Assembly: GCF_000143415.4 (NCBI RefSeq)
Contig: NW_003314277.1
Span: 741,878-805,877, forward strand
Source of the DNA: Selaginella moellendorffii
Taxonomy: Eukaryota; Streptophyta; Lycopodiopsida; Selaginellales; Selaginellaceae
Reading direction: 5' to 3'
DNA length: 64,000 bases
Shown in pieces: positions 1-10,501 of the stretch; the stretch's first letter is position 1, and each line of letters starts with the position of its first letter. The position numbers and the translations under genes are program-made. The notes beneath the pieces were generated by a model. The model saw only the letters and a program-made list of their open reading frames with translations, had not been told where the DNA came from and did not search any database.

Positions 1-769
1 CACAAGAATCGAACTAAGTGTTAAAATCCCATCCCTTACACCCTAAATCAACTAACTAAAAGGATGATCATTTTATTGCAAAGCCCTTTCTTTATTTTAT
101 TATCCTAACCTAGTAATTCCTTAATATTGTTATATAATAGTTTATTATGTCTATCAAACACCCTTGTTATCATGTCCCATTGTTTTTGAAACTCAAAACA
201 TTTCTTAAACTTTTAAGGTGAAAGGTGGATAAAAAAAGTAAAGTTTTCAAAAGGAAAAAAGAAGGTGCTGTTGGAGTGGGGGAAATTTGAGATTATAGTG
301 TCAAGAAATTGCTAGTGACTTCTATTTAGCATGGAAGAGTGCTGCTCATTGTAGAATGGAAGTAAGTTGGAAATGTGTTACTACTTGAGTTATAGGATGC
401 ATATAATGTGGGTTGTAAAGGGTGTTAAACAGAACCTTTCAAAAGAAGTGGCATAGTCAATACTTGCCACGAGAACAGAAAGTGCTGACGTGGCAATAGG
501 TCGATCTTCTTTTGTTTTTTTGCATGATATCATCCTCTGATTGAGATCTTGTGACGAGCCGGGTCATCCCTTTCTCGCAATCTAGGGTTCTTGTCGTGCC
601 ATTTACAAGCTCTTCTAGGTTTTGGTAGCACGCCAGAAGGATCTTGCAAGAAATTGGTCTAGAGGGATTCTTTTTTTTTTTTTTTGCGAGGAATGCTTTT
701 TTTCTTTGAGAAACTTACTACAGCTTGTTTTTTCTTAGACCGCTACACCGTGCTAGGGTTTTGGGCGAG
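1..769. other. AT-rich upstream region of the unit A NTPase gene
   Basis: No gene is recognised here. The left 450 bases are AT-rich with no long open frame. From about 540 on the sequence becomes mixed and pyrimidine-rich, with a T-run near 670, as expected of a promoter and 5' leader for the gene starting at 770. The leader differs from those of the related genes at 17,462 and 41,211, so the duplicated segment appears to begin near the start codon in this copy. Confidence 0.5.
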
Positions 770-2377
770 ATGGAGATGAGCGAGGAGCTCGGTATGATCT
801 AGGCGTCACGAATTATCTATAACAGTTTCTGTGTGTCAGATCCTTTTCTCGCTGCCTACGGCCGGGAGGTAAAGCATGCCAGGCTCCAGGACCGCTGCCT
901 CTACATCCCGTCTGGCTTCTTGGGCCGTTACAACCTGTCCAAGCTCTGGGTCCATCCAAACTACCTTTTCATGGATCAGTTCATTGCGGAGAAGTGGAGC
1001 AGGGTCGTGAATGAGAGGAAAGGGTTGAAGAACTTCCACATCGTCTCAACGCCAGGTATCGGCAAGACGTTCTATGGCCACTACTTCTTTCACAGTAGAG
1101 CTCAGGAAGGACAGAAAGTAGTGTGGAGGACCGAAGATCCAGAGTACTTCTTCTTCGACTTCTCGCTGGACGATCCTCTGGTGCTGCAATCGAACTGGTA
1201 TACTCGACCGCGGGGGTGGGACATGACGAGCGTCTGGCTCATCGTCGACGGGGGCTCGAGGGGAATAAGTCACCTGGGGCCTCTCATCCAGTGCGTCTCG
1301 CCAGATCGCACTGGCTACTACGAGTTCTCCAAGGACCATGGCTATATATGCCGCCTGGGAGCGTGGTCTCTCGAGGAGGCGCAGCAGTGCAACGAGGAGC
1401 TTGAGCTGGGAATGACAGACGAGGAAATCGGTGTCCGCTTTTACTACTGTGGCGGGCTACCAAGGCTTCTCTTCAACACGGAGAAGTTCTCGGTGGCCGC
1501 GCTCCAAGGGTTGGTGCACGAGGCAGCTGCCAGGGTGGAGAGCTGGAGAAATGTGCTCCACTGCACACTCAACTCGGACAAGGACCCCGCTGTTTCTGAT
1601 ATTCTGCTCCACTACCGTCTTACGACTGACAGATTCGACTCGAACATACACCTGGTGTTTGGCTCGGACTGCATTCAGAAGCTTGCTTTTGAAAGGTTTG
1701 AGGAGCAGGGGTTTCAGGCTTTCCGTGACTTTTTCGACTTATGCCGGGGATATCCGGTTGCAAACACCTTGGCGGGCAAAATATACCAGCAGCACGTCCA
1801 CAAGGTACTTGCCACTGGAGGTGACGAGTTTGATCTTCGATCCTTGGAAGAGGAAGGTGACGGCGTCGAACTCTTCCGTCGGAGGCCGACGTCAGTGAAG
1901 CGGCTGCGCGAGTGGAAAGTGTTCGTAAAGAAGCGGTGCGTGGGGTCTGGTTTCAACGTTTACTCCAAGGACGTGAGTCCTGCGGACGCTTATCGTGCAG
2001 GGGCGGAGGAATCACGGGGCCTTGCAGGCTTGCCTGACAATTGCTTCGTGGAGCCTTACGCGTCAAACGAGAAATCTTTCGACTCGTTGGTCACTCCGGA
2101 CGTAATTCTCCAGGTTACAACGTCAGCCACGCATCCGGTCTATTGGTCCAAGATCCACGAGCTCGTTCACGGGTTGGATGAGTTGCATGACAAGCTCAAG
2201 CTGGTGCGTCCCAAGCAGTACAAACTCATCTACGTCGTTCCCGAGCCTAGCTTTGAGGGATACACGTACCAGGGCTTCAAGAAAGACGATGGATCCATGT
2301 ATCAGAGAGATGTTGCCGGGATGGACAGGGTTCATCAGTATGTGATGACTGTTCCATGGAGTGCTCTTCAAAAGTGA
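770..2377 (+). CDS. Crinkler/RHS-like P-loop NTPase with nuclease-like C-terminus, copy A
   Basis: The long frame from 833 has no ATG of its own. A 48-nt GT-AG intron (792-839) joins ATG exon 770-791 to 840-2377, giving an in-frame 519-aa protein; the same structure fits both other copies. The N-terminal half carries a Walker-A-like STPGIGKT, a hydrophobic strand ending LIVDGG that fits Walker B, a WSLEE segment and a GGLPRLLF segment. These resemble the NTPase of Crinkler (CRN) and retrotransposon-hot-spot (RHS) proteins. Near the C-terminus PDVILQVTTSATHPV resembles the restriction-endonuclease-like domain often fused to it. The family assignment is from motif memory; cellular role and substrate are unknown. 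Compared with copies B and C this one lacks two residues (DV), has one or more further in-frame gaps including nine residues (PACYRVLHP), and ends in SALQK. It could still make a full-length protein. Confidence 0.72.
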
Positions 2378-2605
2378 CTAAAACAGAAATCCGGTGGCTC
2401 TTGTTACAAACGAATCAAAGTTTAGTCTGCTCGCGTTATCTTTGCTAAGAACTTCATACTAAAGATCTGCAGGAGTGAGCCAGAAGTTACCACTTACAAG
2501 GCCATTGGACTGGCTCTCAACAAAACGAAACTGCGATTCATCTGTGAGCCAACACAACAATCGAACAATGATCTAAAAACCTCTTTTTTCTTCCAATGCC
2601 GCGCG

Positions 2606-3727
2606 ATGTTGTTGCGATTGAATCCAGAGCTCAAGGAGCCACCACCAGTAGCAGCGAGAAAGACCCACGCGCTGGATCCCAAGCGCGTCCACTTCTTCAA
2701 GTCCATGCTCAAGCTCCACGGTGACGCCAAGAACCTGGACGCCGGGCGAGCGGTCCACCTCCAGATGATCACCAGCGGCTACCACCGCGACCGCTACCTC
2801 TGCAACCTCCTCATCCAGATGTATGGCCGCTGCCGCAGCGTCCACGACGCCATCGCCGTCTTCCACACCGTGAGCCGCAAGAACGTCTTCACCTGGACCA
2901 TCCTCATCGTCGCTCACACCCACAACGGCCTCTTCTTCGAGGCCGTGGAGCTCTTCCGCGAGATGGACGTCCACGGCGTCCAGTCCGACGAGTTCACCTT
3001 CTCCGCCATCCTGGAAGCCTGCTCCAACCTCGGCCTCGCCTTCCTCTCGCTCGGCAAGACCATCCACTCGAGAATCCACCAGCAGGGCCTCAAACTCACG
3101 TCCGTCCTGGCGACTTCGCTCATCAGCATGTATGGCCGGTGTGGCTGCGTCAACCCGGCCGTGAAGATCTTCCACAGCCTCGAGAACCCGACGGTGATAT
3201 GCTCCACTGCCATGATCGACGCGTATGCCCAGAACGGGCATATCGAACAGGCTGCGGAGATCTTCGAGAGAATGCAGCTCCAAGGCCTGGATCCCGACTT
3301 GATCGCCTGGACTGCGATGATGACGGCGTATAACCAGCTCGGGCATGCCAGAGAGGCGCTGCTTCTCTTCCGGAAGATGGACCTCCAAGGTCTCGAGCCG
3401 GACAGGTTTGCATTCGTCGCTGCTATTGATGCTTGCTCTAGCATCCCGTCACTGGAGCAAGGCACTGTCCTCCACTCTCGCTTGCTAGCCTCGTGGGTGG
3501 AATGCGATGGTGTCGTCGGGAACGCGCTGCTAAACTTCTACGCCAAGGCGGGGCTTGTTCACGAGTCGAGGAGCCTCTTCTCGAGCATGAAAGTGAAGAA
3601 CGTCGTTGTCCTTGGAACTAGCCTCGTCAACATGTACAGCAAATGTGGAAGAAGCGGAAGAAGTCTTCAAGAGGATGCCCACGAAAGATAAAATCTCGTG
3701 GACTGCCATGGTGACTGCCTACGCTCA
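2606..3727 (+). pseudogene. Fused, truncated PPR gene, unit A
   Basis: The first about 330 codons match, almost base for base, the N-terminal part of the intact PPR gene at 43,044 (unit C), with PLS-class repeats. At about 3,603 the sequence jumps from KVKNVV into VLGTSLVNMYSKCG, which belongs to the second PPR gene of unit C (about 45,583). The result is a hybrid that loses the end of gene 1 and the start of gene 2. A missing stretch then shifts the frame (GRSGRSLQ in place of GSLYEAEEV) and the 361-aa frame stops at 3,691. Similarity to gene 2 continues to about 3,727 and then ends at a junction with unrelated DNA. An ATG-initiated 361-aa protein is possible, but without the terminal repeats and E motif it is probably non-functional. 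Confidence 0.75.
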
Positions 3728-3811
3728 AAACCATGGGAGAAGCGACGGCTCCCGGTGTGAGCTTGCTGCTACTGCCAGCACTTGTTAATCGTTGAGATGT
3801 TTCACAATGGC

Positions 3812-6399
3812 TTTCTGTATCATAGGCCTCCCGCAACGCTGTTGTAAAGTGATGGTGCTCGCCGTCCTTCTACACGTGAATGTGATAAGCCGATTTCTGT
3901 TGTCCAGAAAATGCCAATTAGATCTAAATTGAAAGGAGAGAAAACTGCATACCTGCAGATAATAACCATAGCTTATAGTGGAGGAAATGCCATTGATGTC
4001 GACAGTTATGTCACAGCCAGAACTAGCAACTCTTTTAGCTGTGTTTGACACAAGATGAATCTTCCGCAAACTGCACAATATGACTCCACTTGGGGAATAG
4101 GCAAAAGGGAAAACAATGCGTCTACCTTTACTAAGAACTCGCTGTCACTTGAATAAGTGACATCTAAGCTCATCGGTTCGCATGAGAGACTCTCGGACTC
4201 AGGCATCCAGTCTAACGAGATCTTCCTGGTATAAGGATTGTTGACTCGAAAACCAGAAGTTGTATGCCATGGGCCTCCAGTTCTCGATTCTGCACTGGAA
4301 ATCGTAAATGCTGGCTATCTAAAAACTGCGAGTCGATCTTACCTGGTCGTCGAAAACTCTCCCTTACACATACGCCCACGGCCGCTAAAGCAGCGAAAGA
4401 TTTTACATCTCGCTTGGCTCTTTCGGAAAAATCTAGTGGCTGTGTTTCCAGGTCCCCAGCCCTGAAAGCCGGATGTTTTGCAAGCTTTTTTAAAAAGTGG
4501 ATGTTAGTTGGAAGTCCAGCAACCTGGCGAATGCAATGTTAGTACTCAACAATAATTACAAAAAAAAAGAGCAAACCAACTTGCCTGAAAATTCGAGAGG
4601 CAATTATGCAGCTTCGCCAACGCCATATCGCGATCACTACCCCATACGACCAGCTTGGCTATCATAGGATCGTAGTGGACGCTTACAGCATCACTTTGCT
4701 CTACACCCGTCTCAATTCTCACTGCATTGACAAGATAAACTGCTTAGTATTCTTCAAGTTTGACACGAGTTACCAGTGGATGAAGCGGGAGGTGGATTAT
4801 AATGGTAAAGAACTCCAGCAGCAGGTAGAAAACCTCTTGGAACGTTTTCAGCATAGACCCGAGCCTCAAACGCATGACCTGCTTAGCTGCGATAATCTTC
4901 GGGAATAAGCGGTATACTCTTTTGCTCAAGTGGAAGGCTTTCGCCATTTGCGACACGAATTTGCCATTCCACCAAGTCTTGACGCGTCACCATTTCGGTG
5001 ACAGGGTGCTCAACCTGACCACAAGTTTAATTCAGCATATACAGAAACTAGTGGAAGTCCGTCCTTACTTGCAAACGTGTGTTCATCTCCATAAAGAAAA
5101 AATCTCCTGTTGCAGTGTCGACAATAAACTCGACAGGTAATTCACAGCCTTCGATAGAAAAGAAATTTAGATTTGATAGCAGCAAATCACAAAAGAGGAT
5201 ACCTTAGCCGCATTGACTGCTGCTTGTCCTATTGAGTTGCGAAAGTCGTCTGACATGAGCGGCTGGAATATTAAAAAAAAAAACATGGTGAAACAGCAAA
5301 CAGCCTGAAATATTGTCCTACCGCTGGTGCTTCCTCTATAATTTTCTGGTGGCGCCTCTGAACGCTACAGTCCCGTTCAAACAAATGAACAACGTTTCCA
5401 AAGCGGTCGCCAAAGATCTGTCAGCAAGTCTGTGATAAATTTCCAGATTGCAGAAAATCTCCCACCTGGACTTCTATGTGTCGAGGCTGTGCGATATACT
5501 TCTCAATCAAGACCCTGGTGTCGCCAAACGCAGCAGCAGACTCACGTAGAGCGCTTCTCAAACTGTCCAGAAACTCGTCTCTGCTGTGGACAATCCTCAT
5601 GCCCTGAACCAAAACTTTACAAGAGAAATTAGTAGTGTCGCCAACATGAAACAAAATACCAAAAAGAAAGCAAAAAACCAACCTTTCCTCCGCCACCAAG
5701 AACAGGCTTGATCAGAACGGGATAGCCAATCCGATCAGCCTCAGATTGCAGCAGCTCGTGGCTCTGATCATCCCCGTGGTATCCAGGAACAACAGGAACA
5801 TTAGCACCGCTCATAAGCTTTTTGGAGGCACTAAGGAGTTCCAAGATAGTTCTTATGGCTGGTTCTTTGAAGAAAAATGGAGATGGCGTACCTTTTGTCT
5901 CCCATCAAGCTAATCGCAGCTGCCGAAGGGCCAATGAATGTGATCCCAGACTCGTGGCAAGCCTGCGCAAACTTCGAATTTTCTGATAGAAATCCATACC
6001 CGGGATGGATTGCCTGAGAAGAAGTTGGATATGTATGGGTTGAGAAGAAAAGAAATGAAAGCTTACATCGGCTCCAGTGCGACGAGCAGCGTCGAGGATG
6101 GAAGTAGTGGACAAGTAGCTGAGCTGCGCAGAGGCGGGGCCGATAAACACTGCTTCATCGGCTCGACGGACGTGTAGCGAGTTTCGATCGGCATCACTGT
6201 AAACCGCCACCGTTTTTAATCCCAAGCTACGCGCGGTCTTGATGATCCGGCACGCAATCTCGCCCCTGTTCGCGATCAGGATCTTCTCGATCGGCTGCTG
6301 GGCCGGAGATTTCTCCACGGGAGGCGCTTGAGAGAAGGGATTGGCGAGCGAGCTCCAACATCGCTTGCTCCTCCTCGCAATGGATGCGGAATTTCCCAT
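3812..6399 (-). pseudogene. MCCA: Methylcrotonyl-CoA carboxylase alpha (MCCA), broken copy, unit A
   Basis: The minus strand holds the biotin-carboxylase exons of MCCA in order with good splice sites: 6399-6067 ([20 protein letters not shown]), 6013-5892 ([12 protein letters not shown]), 5830-5683 (VLIKPVLGGGGK), 5603-5466 (EKYIAQPRHIEVQ), 5417-5322 ([20 protein letters not shown]), 5262-5203, then exons with [37 protein letters not shown] and AFEARVYAENVPRGFLPA. MCCA is the biotin subunit of a mitochondrial leucine-breakdown enzyme. Three defects show it is dead: about 13 nt missing before VEFIVD (near 5,130), an in-frame TAA before AGHAFEA (near 4,890), and loss of everything after the start of the C-terminal region, including the biotinyl domain (no AMKM). 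The N-terminus is short and I cannot say whether it is a transit peptide. Confidence 0.85.
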
Positions 6400-6849
6400 G
6401 GACGATCGGCAGCGCTAAAGATGAGCTAGAGAATGCGTGTCACCTGATCGAATCGAGGAGCCAGGACCTCCGCTGGAGAAAACCCTAGCCTTGAGATACC
6501 TTGTCGTGCTTATCCCGTGAAATAGTCTAATCACTTGAGAAGGAGACCTCTGGAGAAATGAGTGGAGGCTCCACGAATCCATTGCAAGGAGTGACAATAT
6601 CGACAGCTATCTTGCTAGTTGGTAGTGCGATAGAGAAAATTCACCTTCGACTCAATGGGGAGATATTTCTTCTTGGACAGTGATGTGCACTGCATATGCC
6701 CTCAAAGGGCATTTTCTGGAACTACTGGATCATGGCTTATAAACTCGTGAAATACTAACACTGATTTTTATATGACATGGCAGGACTGTGAATCTGAATC
6801 CGTCCTTGCTTTCTGAGTTTGATTAAGTTAGAATGGGGATTATGCAAGC

Positions 6850-7340
6850 TATGTGCGATAATCCCTATGAATCTGAGTGATCCTTGCGAGTGGAGGCTCC
6901 GATTTTGCTCTTGGGTCCCTGGAGGTGAAAGGTGGCGGCGTCCAGTGATCGGTGAAGCGGCTGCGCTCGTGGAAGGTGTACTGAAGCGGATGAATCTCGC
7001 GGACTCGCATGCTTGCCGGACTATTGCTTCGTGGAGCGCTACTCGTCGAGTGGGAAGGCTTTCAGCTCGTGGACATGATTCTGCGGGTGACCACGACGAG
7101 AAGTTGCTGGCCCGAGATCGAAGAAGTTGTTCGAGCGCTGGATGATTTGCATGACAAGCGGAAGCTGGCGCGCCCCGAGCAGTACAAGCTCGTTACGTTG
7201 TTCCCGAGTCAATGCTTGAGGGATTCACGTACCAGTTCTTTGAGGAAGACAATGGAGCTGTGTCTGAGCGACGAGTTGCAGGGACGGATACATGATGACG
7301 GTTCCATCGTAGTTCGTCTTGAGTTTCAGCATGAATGAGT
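6850..7340 (+). pseudogene. Decayed Crinkler/RHS-like NTPase C-terminal fragment, unit A
   Basis: Translating in shifting frames gives LDDLHDKRKLARPEQYKL, matching LDELHDKLKLVRPKQYKL of the full gene at 833-2377. Other pieces correspond to the regions around VKRLREWKVF, LPDNCFVEPY and ILQVTT. Several small insertions and deletions break the frame, and the N-terminal NTPase half is absent. It is clearly more diverged than the three long copies, so it represents an older duplication. Confidence 0.7.
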
Positions 7341-7401
7341 GAAAATCCAGATGTAAACTATGAACTTTACCTTGCAAATCATGAAGTTTGTTCTTCTCGT
7401 A

Positions 7402-7535
7402 CAAGAATCCAACAATGGGATAGAAGTAATCAAGAATCCAACAATGAAAAAGATGTTTCAGCACGTCCCACAGGTATGCTTCAGAGCTGTAGCAAAAATG
7501 ATAGAAGTAATCAAGAATCCAACAATGAGAAGGAA
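7402..7535. repeat. Imperfect direct repeats around GAATCCAACAATG, unit A
   Basis: The string caagaatccaacaatg recurs three times with spacers that share gatagaagtaat. The same repeats, in a slightly different arrangement, occur at 24,232-24,440 in unit B. No function is evident. Confidence 0.65.
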
Positions 7536-7552
7536 GGGACAAGCAGAAAAAC

Positions 7553-7706
7553 AAGCTCACTCAGAGGCCCAGGACTTGAGCAACGAGTCCATACCTCTCT
7601 CGTAGATGGCCTTGGCAACGAAAGCGTCCTCCTGCTTCCCAAACCTCACCTCCCACTCCATCTCCATGGCCCTCTTTGCCGCTTCCTTGTCCCGTGCGTA
7701 GTCTGA
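7553..7706 (-). pseudogene. Inverted 3' end of a TPR-SET gene, unit A
   Basis: The minus strand of this stretch matches the last about 150 bases of the SET-domain pseudogene at about 25,950-26,097, which lies on the plus strand in unit B. It encodes the equivalent of DKEAAKRAMEMEWEVRFGKQ and ends at the same stop. In unit A only this tail survives, inverted, and it abuts the 3' end of the membrane-protein gene, which reads into it in another frame. Confidence 0.8.
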
Positions 7707-9667
7707 CGTAGATTTTTCTCTAATTTGAAGTAGATGAGGATGGCTAGTGCAACCACTGCTAATCCAATAAACACAGTGAACACTTGGAAGACTATCCAGT
7801 TTGGAGTAACTTCAACTGTGGATGTCGTTGTCACTAGGAATGCTGTGTCATTATTGAGCTGGAGAATTGTCTCAGCAGTGGCAAGGGAAGGTTCCTTTTG
7901 GAGGTCATTTATGCTGAAGTAGAGACCTGGCAAGCTTCCTGCCACTGAACCAGCAATGAACACTGTCCGCCCCAAAGTTCTGATTAGTGGACGGTAGCCT
8001 GGCTTACCGGCCAACTTAAGTTGATGGAGTTGGCGAAACAATGAATCTTCCCACTCTAAGAGTGTCCTGCTCAAGGAGCCAGCACAAATTCCCAGGAATG
8101 CAATGACAAATGTCAGAAAAGACGCATAAACTTGTGTTCGACGAGAAGATCCATCTTTCCAATACTGCTTTCCAAAATGATGAACGTTGCTCACTTTCAA
8201 CAAGTCATTGAGAACTTCTTGGACGTTCATGTTGTCATATGCGGACAATTTTTTGAAACACGGTGGTGAATCAACCTTAACCAAGAAAATAAAACATCAG
8301 CCTCCAGAAAAAAAAAGTCATAGTATGGAACTCACCTTGAATTCTTCGTTCCCGCAGGTGATGTTCCCTCCTGGTTTCTTCGTCAACAGAAACTCTTTGA
8401 TGACAGTGCCGCACACCTTGTCGGTTTGCATACGAGAATACTTGTACTTAATGCCGGTGATGAGCATAACTTGGGAACCCGTCACGTTTTTTATACAAGC
8501 ATCGAATAGAACTGTGGGATTTGGCTCTTGGTCTCCTTCTAATGTTGTCTCAATGCATGTTGTCATCTGCTCCATCCCACTCAGCACACCTTCTGTGAGG
8601 CTGGCAAGGCTGGCGCCAATGGGAAGAGAGTCATTAAAACTAATTAGGACTGTCACCGGGAGGTTAAATTTGATGCTGTAAGATCCAAGATAGATGATAT
8701 GTTCATCTATAATATGATCCCAGTCCCAAAATGATCGAGATGTCTCACACTGAGAAGTGTTGAAGGCGAAGGAAACATCTTGGCCTTGCGTCAAGTCGTA
8801 TCCAATTATGCAAACTTGGCGACGGCAGGCGCACTCTAAGAATGGATAAGACAAGTAAGAAATAACATCCGGGATGTAGTTGATGGGAACTGATGGGCTG
8901 CATTCTCTAATATCATTGCTGTAGTAAGACCATGTCGAGTCGTTGGAGGGAATTTTCTCCTGGCTAATCCCTGTGGATATGTTGGACCTCGCACTGCTAG
9001 CAAAGTTGCTGAAATAAAATCCAGACTTGGTGAGAACTGGATGCGTGAATTTGGAAGATGGCATTGCGAAAGGTACTTTACTGAGAAGTAAGCCAAGATC
9101 CGGCGTACCGCTGGTTTTGTTCACTGAGACTATAGGTGCAGTGATCTTGCAGCGTTCGACAGCAGACGCCCCCATATCACTCATATCATTGATGCACAGG
9201 CGTAAGCTTATCCCCCAGTGAATCGCCATTTTCCAGATCAGACTAGTACCATGCTGGCGAATGACTCCTCCATACAAGTGTGGATCAGGCGAGTTGAAAA
9301 GATCAGCTTCTACAGTTTTGTTGTTGCTTCTCCAAACCCGCCATGCACTGAGCTTTTGATAAGCAGCAGCAACCTCCGTCATGCTAACACTGCTCGAATT
9401 TTTAGTTTCACCCCACACGAGTGCTGACGCAATGGAGGTGCTTGTGGCCCATTTGTAGAAGGGGTCGTTTGTTGTCGCAAACACGTTGGTTTCCCAACAA
9501 GTTGTACCTGTCTGTTTGATGAGATCAGAATAGAACTCACCTTCTGGCTTCTTTTTGTTCACACATAACGAGAAGACTAGCAGCACAGCTGTTGCAATTA
9601 CAATGGCAAATATGAATACTGCAATGGCAACAATGCTCGACGTCTTCCATGGCTTCCTTTCCGCCAT
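7646..9667 (-). CDS. Unrecognised multi-pass, N-glycosylation-rich membrane protein, copy A
   Basis: Two exons, 9667-8336 (444 codons) and 8275-7646, are joined by a 60-nt GT-AG intron in phase 0, giving about 653 aa. A basic start (MAERKPWK) precedes a hydrophobic anchor (about residues 10-33). A long, probably non-cytoplasmic domain follows, with many N-X-S/T sites (NSS, NKT, NIS, NDS, NTS, NVT, NIT) and paired cysteines. Exon 2 adds two or three hydrophobic helices (FLTFVIAFLGICAG, TVFIAGSVAGSLPG, FIGLAVVALAILIYF). I do not recognise the family. The last about 20 residues (TTHGTRKRQRGPW...) are foreign: they come from the inverted SET-gene tail in a different frame. The closely similar copy at 26,749-28,755 lacks that fusion. 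Confidence 0.75.
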
Positions 9668-9789
9668 AAGTTCGCTAAACGAAAAAACAAAAAATGAAAG
9701 CTGTATCCTTCAAGGCTGTTAACAAGTCGAACCTATTGGCAAATTAAAGGAACATGGTAGTGGAGAATCTATTCAGTGCAACATGTCCT

Positions 9790-10002
9790 TCATCCCCAAC
9801 CGTAGCAGCAATAATGCAAATGATTCTTTCCACTGCCAGTAATTTGAAAAACAGTAATGCGTATGTGATTTGGAGGGACAACTTTTCCTCGATCTTGGAT
9901 TTGTCGCTCTAATGCATTTTTCCTATATTCTCCGGCACCTCCCAGAGGTGTCTCATTTGTGTCCATGGCTTCGTCCCCCATAAGTTCGCTCAAATTAAAC
10001 AT
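9790..10002 (-). other. Short unrecognised open frame, unit A
   Basis: A 70-codon minus-strand frame beginning MFNLSELMGDEAMD, lying upstream of the membrane-protein gene. Its start context (gcgaacttatg) resembles that just upstream of MAERKPW, so it may be a remnant of a duplicated first exon. A related but longer frame lies at 28,832-29,089. No known domain is seen and coding status is doubtful. Confidence 0.3.
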
Positions 10003-10500
10003 GGGCTCAGAAGCGGGACTTGGTTTCTTGTTAATACGGAAAGTGAAAAGTGAACTTGAAAGTGAAGGTTCACATGAATTTATTCATTATCAAGCATTTC
10101 TGACTTCCACTCAATGAAAGTTATTCTACTGCCACGTCGGCCTCTATCAGTGTTTAGAAAAAGGTAAATGTAGAAGACGAAAATTGCCTTAAGGATTTGG
10201 CTTGAATTAGAGCTTATTCCTGGACGTAGTCTCAGAGATGGAAACAAGAACCTTTCGTACTCGGCTTTACCAGTGTGAGATAGGACGCACTCCTGTCTAG
10301 ACTATATAAGACTCTCCAATGCACACCATGGCATCGTCCATGAAGCTGCCAACCTTGCCAAAGGCTAAGATTGCATCGACTACATTGGAGACTACATGAC
10401 AAAGGGGTTGTATGTAGGGAGCAACTCTCCAATCTACTAAGTTTGCAAGGTTATTTCCCACTAACCCTGGCACTTGGATCTTCCAAGTCGACCAGACACC
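10003..10500. other. Intergenic, rearrangement breakpoint region
   Basis: Up to about 10,045 the sequence follows the unit B counterpart (near 29,125) and then leaves it. This marks the left edge of a 3.8-kb segment whose acyl-carrier remnant lies in opposite orientation in unit B. No gene is supported between here and 10,500. Confidence 0.5.
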
Positions 10501-10501
10501 A

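Noticed and set aside
2573-3388. 271-codon minus-strand frame opposite the PPR gene (also at 19,253 and 43,011)
   Set aside because: Antisense shadow of the GC-rich PPR frame; rich in H, V, E, D and L with no motif, while the plus strand has clear PPR repeats.
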